A DNA stretch of 7,022 bases from positions 1-7,022 of the forward strand of contig CAMOEU010000036.1 of assembly GCA_946612575.1 (NCBI GenBank), given 5' to 3'. Positions 1 through 6,416 of the stretch are shown here, piece after piece. The stretch's first letter is position 1; each line of letters begins with the position of its first letter. Origin of the DNA: an uncultured Clostridia bacterium. GTDB taxonomy: Bacteria; Bacillota; Clostridia; Christensenellales; UBA1242. The notes under the pieces are model-generated. The model was given only the letters and a program-made list of their open reading frames with translations, ran no database searches and was not told where the DNA came from. The position numbers and the translations under genes were made by a program.

Positions 1-791
1 GCATTTTCGATTTTTTCATTTTTTTCATTTTCAACTTTATTTATTTTATTATTTTCTTGATAATTTTTCTTTTTATTTTTTGTTTTCTTTTTAAACAAAT
101 TTCTCATAAAATTTTCAATTTGATTTCGATATACTATTGACAAAACAAGCACAGCAATTGCAATCAAAATCAAAACCGCCCAAACAGCAAGTCCCCATCC
201 GTGATATGGAATGATATGTCCACTGCCAAGATAGCAAGTCATAAAAATCGCAATTGGTCTTGAAATGAGATTTGTCACCCCGAAAAAAGTCCAACTCATA
301 TCAGTGAGTCCTGCGACCAAGCACAAAATGTCATCAGGAAAGATTGGTAAAAGCATCATCACAAAAAATGCATATTTGCCTTCTGACAAAATCTCCATCC
401 ATTTTTGACAAGTTTTTTTGCCGACCATAAACTCAACAAGTTTTCTTCCAAAAACTCTTCCAAGAAAAAATGCAAACAAGCTTCCAAGAAAAATCCCAGC
501 AAGACTCAAAAGTGCTGCTTCAAGCGGTCCATAGACAAGAGCACCAGCAATTGTTGTTATCGCAGCAGGGATTGGAATGAATGTCACTTGCAAAAACTGC
601 ATCAAAACAAAGACAAACCTTCCCCAAAAGCCAAGTCCCAAAATAAAATCTTTAATTTTTTCTGCTGAGTTTATTTTCTCCCAAGCACCAGTCAACTTCA
701 AAACAAGAAACAAAAGACCAAGCACCAAAATAATGATGCCACAAACAAGAATAGTTCTTAAAATCTTTTGTTTCTTTGTAAGTTCGTTCAT
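1..791 (-). CDS. TVP38/TMEM64 (VTT-domain) family membrane protein, 3' end cut by window edge
   Basis: Reading leftward from the ATG at 791-789, the frame stays open for 263 codons to the window edge, so the C-terminus is missing. Visible order: a hydrophobic segment at residues 11-34, then a VTT/SNARE-associated domain at about 60-190. Within it are FIPIPAAITTIAGALVYGP (71-89), a glycine-rich helix ending GRVFGRK (111-117), and LPIFPDDILCLVAGLTDMS (148-166). The FPDD-x-LC-x-VAG block is typical of Firmicutes members. A last membrane segment spans about 198-220. From 229 the protein becomes a Lys/Asn/Glu-rich, probably cytoplasmic tail (KKKTKNKKKNYQENNKINK). The family (TVP38, TMEM64, DedA relatives) consists of integral membrane proteins linked to lipid scrambling or transport; the substrate here cannot be read from sequence. 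The start is 15 bases after the VanW gene stop, so co-transcription is likely. No good Shine-Dalgarno precedes it, and an in-frame TTG two codons upstream (797-795) is a weaker alternative start. Confidence 0.88.
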   Translation of the reverse strand, partial: MNELTKKQKILRTILVCGIIILVLGLLFLVLKLTGAWEKINSAEKIKDFILGLGFWGRFVFVLMQFLQVTFIPIPAAITTIAGALVYGPLEAALLSLAGIFLGSLFAFFLGRVFGRKLVEFMVGKKTCQKWMEILSEGKYAFFVMMLLPIFPDDILCLVAGLTDMSWTFFGVTNLISRPIAIFMTCYLGSGHIIPYHGWGLAVWAVLILIAIAVLVLSIVYRNQIENFMRNLFKKKTKNKKKNYQENNKINKVENEKNEKIEN

Positions 792-806
792 AATCAAATT
801 ATAATC

Positions 807-2327
807 TTAATTTTGTGTTTTTGTCAATTTTTCTCTCATTTTCTCTTCCCAGGAAGCAGTCACTTTTTGTGGGCTTATAATTTTCACATCGCTTGCAGGA
901 ATACTCATTCCTTCCACAATGTCATAGATTCCTTCCACAACAACCCCATCTTGTGAAGGATAAAAATCGTGTCTTATTTCTTTTTGCTCAACAAGATTAC
1001 CATCTTTGAAATAAAGTTTGTATGCTTTGCTTTCATAGCCTTGCTTTGGAAATTTGAGTCTATAATACTCTCCTTTATACAAAACTTTATTTGAATATTC
1101 TTCCTTCTTGTCAGAAATCACTTTGTCGCCATTGTGTGGCAAAATTTTCACAAGTTCACTCTTAAGTTCGATATGTTCACCCTCTTCAAGTTTTTGCCCA
1201 TAAATTTCTACTTTTGCCGTTTTGTCATCACAAATTGTCTTTATATAAATTGGACAATCAAAGTTGTTTTGAAAAACAAGATCAGAATAATCTCCCGAAA
1301 CCATCGAATCGAGTGAAAGTGGAACATAACTTGCAGGCAAAGTGTGATGACTTACTTTCAAAACATCAACATCCGCAAGAAGAAGAGCATTATATAGTGT
1401 TGTTGAGGCTTGACAAACACCGCCGCCTATTCCATCAACATAAACCCCATCAACAATAATGTGTGCATTTTCATATCCATTTTGGGTGTTTCTTGGACCA
1501 GTAATTTGATTGAACGAAACTGTCTGACCACTTTCCACAATAAGCCCATTAAAACATTCAAGTGCTTTTTTAATGTTGTTTTTTCTTTCTTTGGAGCTTT
1601 TTTCATAACCTGTTGAATATTCGCTTCTTTTTCCAACACTGTTTTTCAATTTCTCAACATCAACAACATTTTTTGTTTCAAAAATTGGCACTTCTATCTC
1701 AATTTTCTTTGAAAAACTCAATTCGGAATCAATTTTTTGCAACAATTCATCTTTTTTAACTCTCACAGTTCCGTTGCCTTCAATCACAGAAAAAACATCT
1801 TCTTCATCTGGAGAAAAGACCAATTTTGCCGGTTTTTCATCTATTTCAATTTGACTTATCACATCATCAATTTTTTCTTCCAAATTTGAAAGCACACAAG
1901 TGTATGAAACATTAAAGTCCTTACCATTCTCCTCAATTTGTTTTGCAATTTCTCGTTTTTTGAAGATGTTTCCATCTCTTTCAAACTTAGAAATCTGTTC
2001 TATTTCATTTTTCACATTGTTTTTCACTTCAAATTCGTTTCCGTCAATCGTCCAACTTTTATCTTTGCACTTTAATGTTATTTCAATATCATTTTTGTTG
2101 TTGAGCATATCCGTAAGCACAACATTTTCCGCTTCCGCCACAGACATTCCGCCAACATCAATGCCATTTATTCTGGTGTTTTTATAAAAATTGTCATCAA
2201 TGGGCTCCGTGCCAAAGAAAAATTGGCAAAGCAAAAGAATGCAAACAGACATTGCTCCTGCACCAACAAACCACCTGAATCCTTTATCTTTTTTCTTGTT
2301 TTTGTTTTCTTTATCTAATTTTTTCAT
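807..2327 (-). CDS. Membrane-anchored VanW family protein with PG_binding_4 domains
   Basis: This 506-residue protein has a Lys-rich cytoplasmic N-terminus (1-16), one transmembrane signal anchor at about 18-39, and then an extracellular part. Residues about 50-220 resemble tandem PG_binding_4 (putative peptidoglycan-binding) units: NGIDVGGMSVAEAE at 54-67 opens the first, and VIEGNGTVRVKKDELLQKI at 181-199 matches the second. The VanW domain spans about 236-378. Its core GGGVCQASTTLYNALLLADV (301-320) is intact, including Cys305, followed by SHHTLPASYVPLSLDS (326-341). Residues about 385-468, including YFKDGNLVEQKEI (439-451) and GVVVEG (461-466), look like a degenerate G5 domain, which is common at the C-terminus of these proteins. 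VanW was named from a vancomycin-resistance cluster, but most copies are unlinked to resistance and their role is unknown. No vanA/H/X-type gene is nearby, so resistance should not be inferred. No clear Shine-Dalgarno precedes the ATG; the anchor directly after it supports this start. It probably heads a transcript with the downstream VTT-domain gene. Confidence 0.92.
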   Translation of the reverse strand: MKKLDKENKNKKKDKGFRWFVGAGAMSVCILLLCQFFFGTEPIDDNFYKNTRINGIDVGGMSVAEAENVVLTDMLNNKNDIEITLKCKDKSWTIDGNEFEVKNNVKNEIEQISKFERDGNIFKKREIAKQIEENGKDFNVSYTCVLSNLEEKIDDVISQIEIDEKPAKLVFSPDEEDVFSVIEGNGTVRVKKDELLQKIDSELSFSKKIEIEVPIFETKNVVDVEKLKNSVGKRSEYSTGYEKSSKERKNNIKKALECFNGLIVESGQTVSFNQITGPRNTQNGYENAHIIVDGVYVDGIGGGVCQASTTLYNALLLADVDVLKVSHHTLPASYVPLSLDSMVSGDYSDLVFQNNFDCPIYIKTICDDKTAKVEIYGQKLEEGEHIELKSELVKILPHNGDKVISDKKEEYSNKVLYKGEYYRLKFPKQGYESKAYKLYFKDGNLVEQKEIRHDFYPSQDGVVVEGIYDIVEGMSIPASDVKIISPQKVTASWEEKMREKLTKTQN

Positions 2328-2360
2328 ATTTTTATTATGTTTAAAAATACAAAAAATAAC

Positions 2361-2392
2361 AAAAAAACTGATTTCGTAATCAAAAAATCAGT
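2361..2392 (-). terminator. Rho-independent terminator of the nucleotidyltransferase gene
   Basis: On the minus strand, arms ACTGATTT (2392-2385) and AAATCAGT (2374-2367) pair over 8 bp around a 10-base loop and are followed at once by seven T (2367-2361, sharing its first T with the stem end). The stop codon TGA (2390-2388) of the upstream gene lies inside the 5' arm. The stem is AT-rich, so efficiency may be modest and some read-through into the VanW gene is possible. There is no comparable T-run on the plus side. Confidence 0.7.
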
Positions 2393-3629
2393 AATTTTGC
2401 AGTTTATTTTCAATTTCTTTAAGCAGGTCTTCCTTTTGATTTAAAACCTTTCCATCAAAAACTTTACTTAAAAGATTGTGCAATATCTTTTTGTAGCTTC
2501 TCTTGTCAATATCAGGAAAGTTTTTCTTTATATCCGATTCATTTATTTTAAGGTCAGACACCTGAATGCATAGTCCATGTTCTATGATATACAAATAGAA
2601 GAAATGATATTTGTTTTGAATATGTTTTGATTTTGAAGAAAGAAGGATTGAAATATTTGTCCAATCTGGGAAGTATTTGAAGAAATACTCTTTGTTTTTC
2701 ATTCCTGAAAGTGCATCATAATACCCCGCAAGATAGACAAATATTTTGTCAGCAAGCGGTTGACTCAGTCCAAACTGTTCTTTTAGAAGTTTCTCCAAAA
2801 AGTCTTCCAAACATTCTGGTTTTTGAGTGTCAACAATATCAATCAAAAGACCAAAAAATCTGTCCTCAACCTTATAGACTTTGTCATATTTTATCTTTGG
2901 TTTTTCAAGATTGAAATATTTCCAAATTTTAAGTTCGTTTAGAAGTTTTAGTGCTCTTTTTAAACTTCCCTTGTTAAGTCTATATCTTCTGTCGCAATAT
3001 AAAATCTTTTCAATCTCAGAAAATTTCCTTGCTCCAGAAATTTCCATCAAGTTTTTGGCATATTCTTTTGCAGTTTGCATTGTCTTTTTGTCAATAGAAA
3101 AATCGAGTTCGCCTGCAATTCTTATCATTCTCAAAATTCGTTCGCCATCATATCTCAAAACTTCTTCCGGAGCCAAATTGCAACGAATTATCTTGTCGTT
3201 AAGGTCAATTATTCCGTGATAAAGATCAACAACTTCATCTTTGTTTATGTTGTAGTAGATTGAGTTTATTGTGAAATCTCTTCTTTGAGCATCTTCTTCG
3301 ATTCTTGGTGTAAACAAAATTGAAGAAGCATTGTGCGAGCCGTTGTCTTTGTAGGTGTCTTTTCTAAAGCAAGTATATTCATATTTTTCACCGTTGCAAG
3401 AAATAAGCAAAGCACCATACTTTGCATTTTTCACCCTGACAGAAAATTTTGTGCCACTGAGCCTTTCTTCCACTTGTTCGATCGAAACACTGCTGCACAA
3501 ATCGACATCACTGTTGTCAATTTTGAGAAGTTTGTTTCTCACATAACCGCCCACAACATACAAATTTTCTGGAAAATATTTTGCAAGATTTATTAAGTTT
3601 TGTGAAACATCAATAAACATCCTTAGCAC
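2388..3629 (-). CDS. cca: Class II tRNA nucleotidyltransferase (CCA-adding enzyme) / poly(A) polymerase family
   Basis: This 413-residue protein should add or repair the 3' CCA of tRNA from CTP and ATP in the cytoplasm. The class II head is clear: VVGGYVRN (25-32), then SDVDLCSS (40-47) with the two metal-binding carboxylates Asp41 and Asp43. The flexible-loop region is CFRKDTYKDNGSHN (87-100). EEDAQRRDFTINSIYYN (111-127) is motif B. YDGERILRMIRIAGELDF (160-177) is motif D, whose Asp161 and Arg164 sit where family members read the Watson-Crick edge of the incoming nucleotide. GARKFSEIEKIL (199-210) follows. The C-terminal half (about 211-413) is helical, poorly conserved, and has no HD domain. 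The start is GTG at 3629: AAAGGA (3641-3636) lies 6 bases before it, whereas the in-frame ATG at 3620 has only an AAGG directly abutting it. Sequence alone cannot fully separate CCA-adding from CC-adding, A-adding or poly(A) polymerase activity; CCA addition is the default because no second such gene is visible here. Confidence 0.9.
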   Translation of the reverse strand: MLRMFIDVSQNLINLAKYFPENLYVVGGYVRNKLLKIDNSDVDLCSSVSIEQVEERLSGTKFSVRVKNAKYGALLISCNGEKYEYTCFRKDTYKDNGSHNASSILFTPRIEEDAQRRDFTINSIYYNINKDEVVDLYHGIIDLNDKIIRCNLAPEEVLRYDGERILRMIRIAGELDFSIDKKTMQTAKEYAKNLMEISGARKFSEIEKILYCDRRYRLNKGSLKRALKLLNELKIWKYFNLEKPKIKYDKVYKVEDRFFGLLIDIVDTQKPECLEDFLEKLLKEQFGLSQPLADKIFVYLAGYYDALSGMKNKEYFFKYFPDWTNISILLSSKSKHIQNKYHFFYLYIIEHGLCIQVSDLKINESDIKKNFPDIDKRSYKKILHNLLSKVFDGKVLNQKEDLLKEIENKLQNY

Positions 3630-3635
3630 CCAAAT

Positions 3636-3641
3636 TCCTTT
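3636..3641 (-). promoter_or_regulatory. Ribosome binding site fixing the GTG start of the nucleotidyltransferase
   Basis: AAAGGA on the minus strand stands 6 bases upstream of GTG at 3629-3627. For the alternative ATG at 3620 the gap would be 15 bases, which is too long, so this site decides for GTG. Confidence 0.7.
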
Positions 3642-3646
3642 ATTAT

Positions 3647-3675
3647 AAAATAGAATAATATAAATAAAAAGTCAA
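3647..3675 (-). promoter_or_regulatory. Predicted sigma-70-type promoter for the nucleotidyltransferase gene
   Basis: On the minus strand, TTGACT (3675-3670) is a 5/6 match to the -35 box. After a 17-base spacer comes TATTTT (3652-3647), a 4/6 match to the -10 box. Transcription would begin near 3640, leaving a very short leader with the AAAGGA ribosome site almost at its 5' end. A better TATAAT lies at 3647-3642, but its 22-base spacing from TTGACT is too long. The -35 is convincing and the exact -10 is not. Confidence 0.4.
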
Positions 3676-3687
3676 ATATAATTTGAC
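3671..3687. repeat. 17-bp inverted repeat containing both divergent -35 boxes
   Basis: GTCAAAT-ATA-ATTTGAC is a perfect inverted repeat with 7-bp arms and a 3-base centre. The left arm holds most of the minus-strand TTGACT (-35 of the nucleotidyltransferase gene), and the right arm most of the plus-strand TTGACA (-35 of the ATPase gene). It may be an operator for a dimeric regulator, or simply two -35 boxes placed back to back. Confidence 0.7.
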
Positions 3688-3712
3688 ATTTAAGGCAAAA
3701 CTTAGTTATTAT
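3683..3712 (+). promoter_or_regulatory. Predicted sigma-70-type promoter for the P-type ATPase gene
   Basis: TTGACA (3683-3688) matches the -35 consensus exactly. An 18-base spacer leads to TATTAT (3707-3712), a 5/6 match to the -10 box. Transcription would start at about 3718-3720, giving a leader of roughly 28 bases to the ATG at 3747. This placement makes the upstream GTG at 3717 unusable as a normal start. Confidence 0.6.
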
Positions 3713-3733
3713 TATTGTGTTTAACAACATAAA

Positions 3734-3744
3734 AAAGAGAAAGG
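3734..3744 (+). promoter_or_regulatory. Purine-rich ribosome binding region supporting the ATG 3747 start
   Basis: AAAGAGAAAGG ends 2 bases before ATG 3747. Its AAAGAG part sits 7 bases from the ATG, a workable spacing, although the match to AGGAGG is partial. No comparable sequence precedes GTG 3717, where the upstream bases are the -10 region. Confidence 0.5.
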
Positions 3745-3746
3745 TT

Positions 3747-6389
3747 ATGAAAAGAAAAAAGAAAAATCAAAAACCTGTCGTTCAGGATATACCAATCGTC
3801 AGATATCAAACTGACAAAGAGCACGGTCTTTCTGAAGAACAACTTCACGAAAGAATCGAACATCATCTTGTCAACGACACAAAAATAAAAACATCAAATT
3901 CTTATTTCACTATAATAAGAAAAAACATCTTCACAATTTTCAATTTGATTTGGATAATCATTGCTGTTGCACTTATGTGTGTTGGAGCATGGAGCGATTT
4001 GATTTTCCTTTTTGTTGTCATTGCAAACACTGCAATTGCAATTATTCAGGAAATAAAGTCAAAAATCACTGTTGAAAGGTTGTCTATGGTCTCCGTGCCA
4101 AAAATCAAAGTCATAAGAATGGGCTTCCAACACGAAATCAAAGGCGAAAATCTTCTTCTTGATGACATAATTATCCTTGAAAACGGAAACCAAATCCCTA
4201 CTGACTGCATCATTATTGATGGAGAAGTTGAGGCAAATGAAAGTCTGCTTACTGGAGAATCAAACTCAATCAAAAAGAAAGAAGGAGACACCCTTCTTGC
4301 CGGAAGTTTCTTGGTTTCGGGAATGTGCTATGCAAGAGTTGATAAAGTCGGCAAAAACAACTATATTCAAACAATTGCAGAAAGAACTAAAAACTTCAAA
4401 CCTCAAACTTCAAACCTTTTTAAAGACCTTAACAGTTTGATTAAAATCATCATTTTGATTTTGATTCCAATTGGTGTTTTGACATTTTGTAAAGAATATT
4501 TCATTGCAAGTTCCACAATCAAAGATTCCATCACAAGCACAAGTGGTGCCCTGACCGGAATGATTCCTGCAGGAATGTATCTGCTTATCACCGTTGGACT
4601 TTCTGTTGGAGTTATGAAACTTGCAAGAAAGAAAACCCTTGTCAAAAACATTTACTCAATCGAAATGCTTGCCAGAGCAAATGTGCTCTGTCTTGACAAA
4701 ACCGGAACAATCACAGACGGAACAATGAATGTTGTGGAAGTAGTCAATCAAAACAATTATACTGACAAACAAATCGAAACTGTTATGAAAGCGGTTTTGC
4801 AAAATCAAAAGACTTCAAATGCAACATCAGTCGCACTTATTGATAAATTTGGAAAAGATATAACCGCTACAGCAAAACAAGTCATCGAATTTTCTTCTCA
4901 AAGAAAATATAGTGCAACAACTCTTCAAAGTGGAAAAACTTATTATATTGGTGCGGCAGGATTTATAAAATGCACAATCACAGCCGCCCAAAAGAAAATT
5001 ATGAATGCATATATGGAACAAGGCTACAGAGTGCTTTCCCTTGTTGAAGATGACAAAGCATACAATGAAAAATCAGCTGGAAAAACCGGAAAGATTATGG
5101 CATTCTTTGTTCTTGAAGACCACATAAGAAAAGATGCTGTCGAAACAATAAAATGGTTTAAAGATAATGATGTAGAAATCAAAATCATCTCTGGTGATGA
5201 TGCCCTTACAGTCTCAAAAATTGCAAAAAGAGTTGGAGTCGCAAACAGTGAAAAGTATATCTCCCTTGAGAATATGAGTTTGATTGAAGTGGCACAAATT
5301 GCAGACAAATTTACTGTTTTTGGTCGTGTCACACCTGAACAAAAACACACAATCATCAAAGCTTTAAAAACTCAAGGAAATGTTGTTGCAATGACTGGTG
5401 ATGGTGTAAACGACACCCTTGCACTTAAAGAAGCAAACTGTTCTATCGCTATGGCAGATGGAAGTGAAGTTGCAAGAAACATCTCTCACCTTGTGCTTAT
5501 GCAAAGCAATTTCTCAGCACTCCCTTCAATTGTTAAAGAAGGAAGAAAGATTGTAAACAATGTTCAATATTCTTCTGTGCTTTACCTTATGAAAACACTG
5601 TTCACAATTCTGCTTTGTGCAACAACACTCATTCTTGGAATTTCTTATCCATTCACTCCAAAACAAATGCTTCTGCTTGAAATGTTTGTCATTGGACTTC
5701 CTTCGTTTATATTAACATTCCAGCCAAACAACGACCTGATCAAAGGAAATTTCATTCCGCAAGTCCTCAAAAAATCAATTCCATGTGCCCTTGTTATGTT
5801 TGTAAACATTCTTATTGTTGTTTTGCTCAATCGTGGGGCAGTCACCCTGACACCATCAGAATACACATCACTCTGCACAATTCTTCTCACTTGCATTGGA
5901 TTTGTAAACCTAGTTTGGATTTGCAGACCTATGACACTTCTAAGAGCAGTCACATGTGGAATTTCGGCATTTTTGATTATTATTTCATTTGTCAGTGGCC
6001 TTGCAAGTTTCTTTAAAATTACAGATTATTCATTCCCTGTTATCGTCACACTTATAACTCTTATCTTGTGCACCGCACTTATCATTTCTGGACTTGAATT
6101 CTTTGGAAGCAAAATCAGAAAAAAACACGGCACAGATGCAGCAGGAGTGTTTATTTGGAACAAACTTTCAAAAGCTTTTGAAAAACGAAGAAACAAAGAA
6201 GAACAAAAGCTTATGACCGAAGAAGAAATTGCCTTCAATTCTGTAGATGAACCCTCAAAAACGACAAAAGTTAAGGCTTCAAAAGCAAAGAAAGAAAAAC
6301 TAGCAAAAGAAGAAAAATCTAAAAAAGAGAAAACTGAAAAAACAACAAAGAAAGAGAAAAAGGTAAAAACTGAAAAAACAACAAAATAA
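3747..6389 (+). CDS. Cation-transporting P-type ATPase, Exp7/CtpE-like subfamily
   Basis: Counted from ATG 3747, this is an 880-residue membrane pump that should move a cation by phosphorylating Asp317. Motifs in order: N-terminal transmembrane pair M1-M2 at about 58-100; actuator motif LLTGES (167-172); M3 at about 229-246; M4 with GMIPAGMYLLITVGLSVG (271-288); phosphorylation site LCLDKTGTIT (314-323); a short nucleotide-binding domain with YYIGAAGFI (399-407); GDDALT (483-488); hinge MTGDGVND (549-556); then M5-M10 from about 608 to 783. The M4 sequence with PAG instead of the P2-type PEG, the small N-domain and IGLPSFILTFQPN (649-661) in M6 resemble pneumococcal Exp7 and mycobacterial CtpE. 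CtpE has been linked to calcium uptake, so calcium is a reasonable but unproven substrate. Residues about 810-880 are a Lys/Glu-rich cytoplasmic tail with a repeated KTEKTTK. The frame also opens at GTG 3717, but that lies at the predicted transcription start; AAAGAGAAAGG directly precedes the ATG. It is monocistronic, with its own promoter and terminator. Confidence 0.93.
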   Translation: MKRKKKNQKPVVQDIPIVRYQTDKEHGLSEEQLHERIEHHLVNDTKIKTSNSYFTIIRKNIFTIFNLIWIIIAVALMCVGAWSDLIFLFVVIANTAIAIIQEIKSKITVERLSMVSVPKIKVIRMGFQHEIKGENLLLDDIIILENGNQIPTDCIIIDGEVEANESLLTGESNSIKKKEGDTLLAGSFLVSGMCYARVDKVGKNNYIQTIAERTKNFKPQTSNLFKDLNSLIKIIILILIPIGVLTFCKEYFIASSTIKDSITSTSGALTGMIPAGMYLLITVGLSVGVMKLARKKTLVKNIYSIEMLARANVLCLDKTGTITDGTMNVVEVVNQNNYTDKQIETVMKAVLQNQKTSNATSVALIDKFGKDITATAKQVIEFSSQRKYSATTLQSGKTYYIGAAGFIKCTITAAQKKIMNAYMEQGYRVLSLVEDDKAYNEKSAGKTGKIMAFFVLEDHIRKDAVETIKWFKDNDVEIKIISGDDALTVSKIAKRVGVANSEKYISLENMSLIEVAQIADKFTVFGRVTPEQKHTIIKALKTQGNVVAMTGDGVNDTLALKEANCSIAMADGSEVARNISHLVLMQSNFSALPSIVKEGRKIVNNVQYSSVLYLMKTLFTILLCATTLILGISYPFTPKQMLLLEMFVIGLPSFILTFQPNNDLIKGNFIPQVLKKSIPCALVMFVNILIVVLLNRGAVTLTPSEYTSLCTILLTCIGFVNLVWICRPMTLLRAVTCGISAFLIIISFVSGLASFFKITDYSFPVIVTLITLILCTALIISGLEFFGSKIRKKHGTDAAGVFIWNKLSKAFEKRRNKEEQKLMTEEEIAFNSVDEPSKTTKVKASKAKKEKLAKEEKSKKEKTEKTTKKEKKVKTEKTTK
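6330..6385 (+). repeat. Exact 20-bp direct repeat in the ATPase tail
   Basis: AAAACTGAAAAAACAACAAA occurs at 6330-6349 and again at 6366-6385. The copies are offset by 36 bases, a multiple of three, so both are read in the same frame and each gives the peptide KTEKTTK. Identity at every base, including silent positions, suggests a recent in-frame duplication or slippage within a low-complexity, A-rich tail. Confidence 0.85.
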
Positions 6390-6390
6390 G

Positions 6391-6416
6391 AAAACACGGC
6401 AATTGCCGTGTTTTTT
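6391..6416. terminator. Bidirectional Rho-independent terminator between convergent genes
   Basis: Positions 6391-6414 are a perfect 24-bp palindrome. Its core CACGGC-AATT-GCCGTG gives six strong pairs, flanked by four A on the left and T on the right. On the plus strand the stem is followed by T at 6411-6416, ending the ATPase transcript just after its TAA (6387-6389). On the minus strand the stem is followed by TTTT-C-TTATTTTG, ending the helicase transcript, whose TAA (6417-6415) directly adjoins the palindrome. Confidence 0.92.

Noticed and set aside
1..130. T-rich low-complexity stretch as a possible origin or regulatory region
   Set aside because: It is the complement of the Lys/Asn/Glu codons in the tail of the VTT protein. 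It is open in frame and has no DnaA-box-like repeats.
405..668. Plus-strand Lys/Ser-rich open frame across the left end
   Set aside because: It overlaps the well-supported VTT-domain gene on the opposite strand and has no recognisable domain.
807..2327. Vancomycin resistance determinant
   Set aside because: Only the VanW-type domain is present; no VanA/B ligase, VanH, VanX or VanRS gene is in the window, and VanW proteins are widespread in susceptible bacteria.
2328..2384. A promoter for the VanW gene (TTGATT at 2384-2379 with TTATTT 18 bases on)
   Set aside because: It would overlap the terminator hairpin, and the -10 match is poor; too weak to annotate.
4403..4651. Minus-strand 82-codon frame opposite ATPase M3-M4
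   Set aside because: Its hydrophobic stretches mirror the membrane helices on the coding strand. I see no independent evidence for a gene.
5645..5953. Minus-strand 102-codon frame inside the ATPase gene
   Set aside because: The plus strand here encodes conserved transmembrane helices of the pump; the antisense frame has no domain or promoter.
6026..6397. Antisense open frame rich in Phe, Val and Ser opposite the ATPase tail
   Set aside because: It is the complement of the Lys/Glu codons of the ATPase tail, and its composition follows from that. It has no family resemblance and no ribosome site.
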